Both the position numbers and the translations under genes were made by a program. The notes beneath the pieces are model-generated. The model had not been told where the DNA came from, ran no database searches, and worked only from the letters and a program-made list of their open reading frames with translations. 64,000 bases of DNA from Peptoniphilus ovalis (GTDB lineage Bacteria; Bacillota; Clostridia; Tissierellales; Peptoniphilaceae). The first letter of the stretch is position 1. Every line of letters starts with the position of its first letter. Shown here one piece after another: positions 61,285 to 64,000 of this stretch. The stretch is taken from NCBI RefSeq assembly GCF_018919265.1, contig NZ_JAHLQO010000005.1, forward strand, positions 124,001 through 188,000, given 5' to 3'.

Positions 61285-61505
61285 ATAAATTTATAATTTT
61301 ACTCCATATAATTTACTTTGTCAATATTTTATTTTAAATTTTATATTTTTGTCACATATATGTATAATATTATTAAGCTTTAAAAAATTTTTAAAAGTTT
61401 ATGCTTTATAAACTAGAATAAATAGGCATTTCTTTAATTAACTCTAGATTTTTACGCTTAACTATTGTATAATTATGTATTGTTATTAAGTGGATTGGAG
61501 GTAGT

Positions 61506-62567
61506 ATGCAAGAAAAGAAAAAAGTCATTCTCGGTATGAGCGGTGGCGTCGATTCTTCTGTTGCTGCAATTCTTTTAAAAGAGGCTGGTTATGATGTAAC
61601 TGCTGTTTTTATGAGAAATTGGGCAGAAGATGACGGTGCATGCACAGCTAGAGAAGATTATATCGATGTCGTAAGCGTGTGCTCACAGCTTGACATTAAA
61701 TATTTTACTGTAAACTTTGAAAAAGAGTATAGAGATCAAGTTTTTTCTTACTTCCTTGATGAGTACAAAAAGGGCAGGACTCCCAATCCCGATGTAATGT
61801 GCAATACTGAAATTAAATTTAAAGCCTTTCTAGACTATGCTATGGATTTTGATGCTGATTATATTGCAATGGGACACTATGCCAGAACTAAAAATGTTGA
61901 TGGCAAGACTTATCTTCTAAAGGGACTTGATGAAAATAAAGACCAGTCCTATTTTCTTTCAAGGGTTAAATCAGAGGCTTTAGCTAAGACTCTATTCCCT
62001 GTTGGAAATCTTGAAAAAGAGGAAGTTAGAGAAATTGCAAAAAAATATAATCTTTCCACTGCAAATAAAAAGGATTCTACAGGAATTTGTTTTATTGGCG
62101 AGAGAGATTTCAATGAATTTTTAGATCAATTCTTATTTACAAAGCCAGGCGAAATTGTTGATGAAAAAGGCAATGTCCTAGGTGAACATTCCGGTCTAAT
62201 GCACTATACTATTGGTCAAAGACGAGGAATTGGAATTGGTGGAGTTGGAAGTGGAGAGCCCTTCTTTGTAGCTGATAAGGATCTTAAGAAAAATCAGTTA
62301 ATAGTTGCACAAGGTTTAAATAATCCTATTCTTTACAAAGATGAATTCGAAGTAGAGGACTTATTCTGGATTACAGAAGTGCCAAGTTTTCCACTAAAAG
62401 CTTGCGTCAAAATTAGATACAGAGCCAGAGACGAAGGTGCCGAACTAGTTAAAGAAAATGATACTTATAAAGTAAAGCTAGACAATCCATTAAAAGGCAT
62501 TACTCCTGGTCAAGTATGTGTTTTTTATCAAGGCGAAATTTGTCTTGGTTCAGGTATTATTAAATAA
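61506..62567 (+). CDS. mnmA: tRNA 2-thiouridylase MnmA
   Basis: 353 residues. It thiolates U34 of tRNA for Glu, Gln and Lys. ATP loop GMSGGVDSSVAA (about 10-21), the catalytic Cys in NPDVMCNTEIKF, the second in STGICFIGERDF, and the C-terminal beta-barrel with GITPGQVCVFYQG are complete. TTGGAGG precedes the ATG. It lies 14 bases from rplY, so both may share a transcript. Confidence 0.96.
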   Translation: MQEKKKVILGMSGGVDSSVAAILLKEAGYDVTAVFMRNWAEDDGACTAREDYIDVVSVCSQLDIKYFTVNFEKEYRDQVFSYFLDEYKKGRTPNPDVMCNTEIKFKAFLDYAMDFDADYIAMGHYARTKNVDGKTYLLKGLDENKDQSYFLSRVKSEALAKTLFPVGNLEKEEVREIAKKYNLSTANKKDSTGICFIGERDFNEFLDQFLFTKPGEIVDEKGNVLGEHSGLMHYTIGQRRGIGIGGVGSGEPFFVADKDLKKNQLIVAQGLNNPILYKDEFEVEDLFWITEVPSFPLKACVKIRYRARDEGAELVKENDTYKVKLDNPLKGITPGQVCVFYQGEICLGSGIIK

Positions 62568-62581
62568 ATTTGGAGGTTTAT

Positions 62582-63220
62582 ATGAAATTAAATTTAAAGA
62601 CAAGAGACTCTAAGGGTAAAAACAAAGTAGACAAACTTAGAGCAAATGGTGAAGTTCCTGGAGTTATTTATTCAAAAGGACAAGAAGCTAAGGTAGTTAA
62701 AGGACTTGAAAAAGACCTTTTAAAAATGTATCAAACTGAAGGATACTCAAATATATTTGAAGTAGAAGTTGATGGAGAAACTATTTCAGTTCTATTCAAA
62801 GATGTTCAAATGCACCACATTAAAAATGCTATGGTTCACTTTGACCTATTTGAAGTAGATATGAATGTTGAACTTACTGTTGATATTCCAGTAGTTCTTG
62901 AAGGTAGAGATGAAATTAGAGTTCAACCATCATCTCTTATCCAAGTTCTTAACGAAATTCAAGTTACATGTCTTCCTAAGAATCTTCCATCAGAAGCAAT
63001 TGTTAACGTAGTTGACATGCAAATTGGCGATGTATTAACTGTTGCTGATCTTGATATTGCTAAAGATGAAAACATTAAGATTGAACTTGACCCAGAAGAA
63101 ACAGTTGCTTCATTAGTAGAACCAACTGAAGAAGTTGAACCAGAAGAAACTGAAGGCGAAGAAGTATCAGCTGAAGTTCCTACAGTATCTGAAACTGAAG
63201 AAGCTTCTGAAGAAGAATAA
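62582..63220 (+). CDS. rplY: 50S ribosomal protein L25/general stress protein Ctc
   Basis: 212 residues from the ATG at 62582 with GGAGG upstream (an upstream ATG at 62570 lacks a site). L25 domain: LKTRDSKGKNKVDKLRANGEVPGVIY binds 5S rRNA (seen here as NKVDKLRANGEVPGVIY); a TL5/Ctc C-terminal domain follows, with HFDLFEVDM and LIEVTCLPKNLPSEAIV. A highly acidic tail rich in Glu ends the protein. Its terminator follows. Confidence 0.95.
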   Translation: MKLNLKTRDSKGKNKVDKLRANGEVPGVIYSKGQEAKVVKGLEKDLLKMYQTEGYSNIFEVEVDGETISVLFKDVQMHHIKNAMVHFDLFEVDMNVELTVDIPVVLEGRDEIRVQPSSLIQVLNEIQVTCLPKNLPSEAIVNVVDMQIGDVLTVADLDIAKDENIKIELDPEETVASLVEPTEEVEPEETEGEEVSAEVPTVSETEEASEEE

Positions 63221-63233
63221 TTTTTATAAAAAT

Positions 63234-63260
63234 AGAGGACTTAATGTCCTCTTATTTTTT
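63234..63260 (+). terminator. intrinsic terminator of rplY
   Basis: AGAGGAC, loop TTAAT, GTCCTCT, then TATTTTTTT. Confidence 0.9.
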
Positions 63261-63275
63261 TACAAATTTTTACAA

Positions 63276-63303
63276 AAAATCTGCTGGATTGCTCCAACAG
63301 ATT
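63276..63303 (-). terminator. intrinsic terminator of the downstream minus-strand gene
   Basis: Read on the minus strand: AAAATCTGTTGGA, loop GCAA, TCCAGCAGATTTTTT. One U-G pair, matching the pattern at 4177 and 3650. Confidence 0.85.
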
Positions 63304-63326
63304 TTCATCTCATTTTATTTAATTTT

Positions 63327-64000
63327 TTAACCTACAGAAACTCTATTTTTGTGTTCAAAGTATGTTATACCAAGAAGTACAATTGCTTCTATTAGACATA
63401 ATCCAAAAAATACAAAGGCCCCTCCATCAACACTTATACTATCAGTATTTATTTCAAGAGCAATGTTTGTAATAATTCCTAATCTATCTATTACAAATAT
63501 TGCTGCAGTTTCAAAAAGTGAAGTAAGGGCATAAACTAAAACTGGACCACCTAGTCCAAACTTTCTAAGCCTTTTTTCTGAGCCAACTGATATTGAAAAA
63601 ATAATTTTTGAAATTGAATATATTAAATAAGTTATCCCAAAAACTATAAGGATTAAAACTGTATCCCATCCAGCAGCTGCTGCAGCCTTTGAAAGCTCTA
63701 CAAAAATTTGATTCATTATACCAAATACATCTAATCCTTTACTAAATCCATCTGTCATCATAAGACTTATAAAGCAAGCACCATTTATTATTGAATAAAT
63801 AAAAAGTGTTATAACATAATATATAAGCCTTGAAAAGGTCTTATCAGAAGCACTAGCTGGTATTGATTGGTAAAATAAAGCTGATTTACCATAATATAGC
63901 TGATAATCTTCAACTATAATTGTAATTTCTGCCGCCATAAAAAAGGCAATAACACCAAAAACACTAAATCCAAGTACAATTTCTGCCCAAGAAAGATTCA
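63327..64000 (-). CDS. multi-pass membrane protein (partial, 5' end outside window)
   Basis: The frame from 63938 reads upstream without a stop to the window edge (NLSWAEIVLGFSVFGVIAFFM before the ATG, shown as NLSWAEIVLGFSV), so the start is not in the window and the ATG at 63938 is internal. About six helices are visible. YQSIPASASDKTFSRLIYYVI resembles the entry loop of ABC-2 type permeases (the region with a conserved P-A-S or P-V-S near the membrane), but this is a weak likeness. Function unknown. Confidence 0.6.
   Translation of the reverse strand, partial: NLSWAEIVLGFSVFGVIAFFMAAEITIIVEDYQLYYGKSALFYQSIPASASDKTFSRLIYYVITLFIYSIINGACFISLMMTDGFSKGLDVFGIMNQIFVELSKAAAAAGWDTVLILIVFGITYLIYSISKIIFSISVGSEKRLRKFGLGGPVLVYALTSLFETAAIFVIDRLGIITNIALEINTDSISVDGGAFVFFGLCLIEAIVLLGITYFEHKNRVSVG

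Noticed and set aside
61269-61285. CtsR-like heptamers before veg (AGTTAAAGAATGTCAAA)
   Set aside because: Two changes from consensus, and the match overlaps a perfect TTGACA -35 hexamer, which explains most of it. No second box is present.

Overview
The window is AT-rich chromosomal DNA from a low-GC Gram-positive anaerobe. Support comes from the gene content: opuC-type osmolyte transporter, large Alu-domain SRP RNA, Veg, GlmR/RapZ/MurB, RicT/HolB/DarA/Tmk, CtsR-type heat-shock boxes, membrane pyrophosphatase and citrate fermentation. The lineage looks like Clostridia or Tissierellia (Peptoniphilaceae-like), but that placement is an impression from protein sequences and was not tested. No phage, plasmid, transposase or CRISPR array was seen.

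Layout. 1-3142: opuCABCD osmoprotectant ABC transporter (minus strand, opuCD cut by the window edge). 3349-3648: orphan encapsulated-ferritin-like gene. 3650-4206: repeats and terminators. 4216-9821: hslO, an unknown membrane protein plus a secreted copper-amine-oxidase-stalk protein, methyltransferase, sirtuin, CPBP protease and hpt. 9930-11454: DUF4364 regulator-like protein and two tandem membrane paralogues. 11466-15248: a three-gene operon (radical SAM of the NirJ/AhbC/AhbD type, ECF S-component-like protein, staygreen-like protein) behind a haem catalase. 15389-18825: a MITE-like insertion, cytidylate-kinase-like protein, EamA exporter and leucyl aminopeptidase. 18865-19910: repeats and a small disrupted ORF. 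20024-25080: hppA, secG, HD hydrolase, gap and ppk2. 25180-25470: repeat. 25523-29320: siderophore ABC importer with a Fur-like box. 29608-39903: citrate utilisation in two blocks (citS-citD-citE-citF, and citG-citC-citX with icd), with a LysR regulator and a divergent CitMHS transporter. 40025-41968: hsp20 and gltS. 42238-46546: hutD-like, fni, glmR, rapZ, murB. 46692-49992: DJ-1/PfpI protein, aldehyde dehydrogenase, glutathione peroxidase, ferritin. 50075-57649: alpha/beta hydrolase, ricT, holB, two darA paralogues, tmk, Orn/Lys/Arg decarboxylase-like protein, birA. 57708-58067: tRNA-Ser and SRP RNA. 58095-61212: MurI-like protein, ispE, a 1.2 kb repeat array, veg. 61506-64000: mnmA, rplY and a partial membrane protein.

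How it works together. Citrate is imported (CitS, CitMHS) and cleaved by CitDEF after maturation by CitC/G/X; icd can connect citrate to 2-oxoglutarate. Catalase, glutathione peroxidase, ferritin, the EncFtn-like protein and the iron importer make a scattered iron and oxidative-stress set. The radical SAM/ECF/staygreen operon next to catalase suggests tetrapyrrole uptake or modification, which is inference.

The most unusual features are intergenic. One is a family of large, nested, modular hairpin elements at 3806-4016, 19364-19910, 25180-25470 and 48691-48826, in which stem sequences change but pairing is kept. The other is a dense set of GGGACTGTCCC palindromes and long direct repeats at 59719-60880, which separates ispE from veg.
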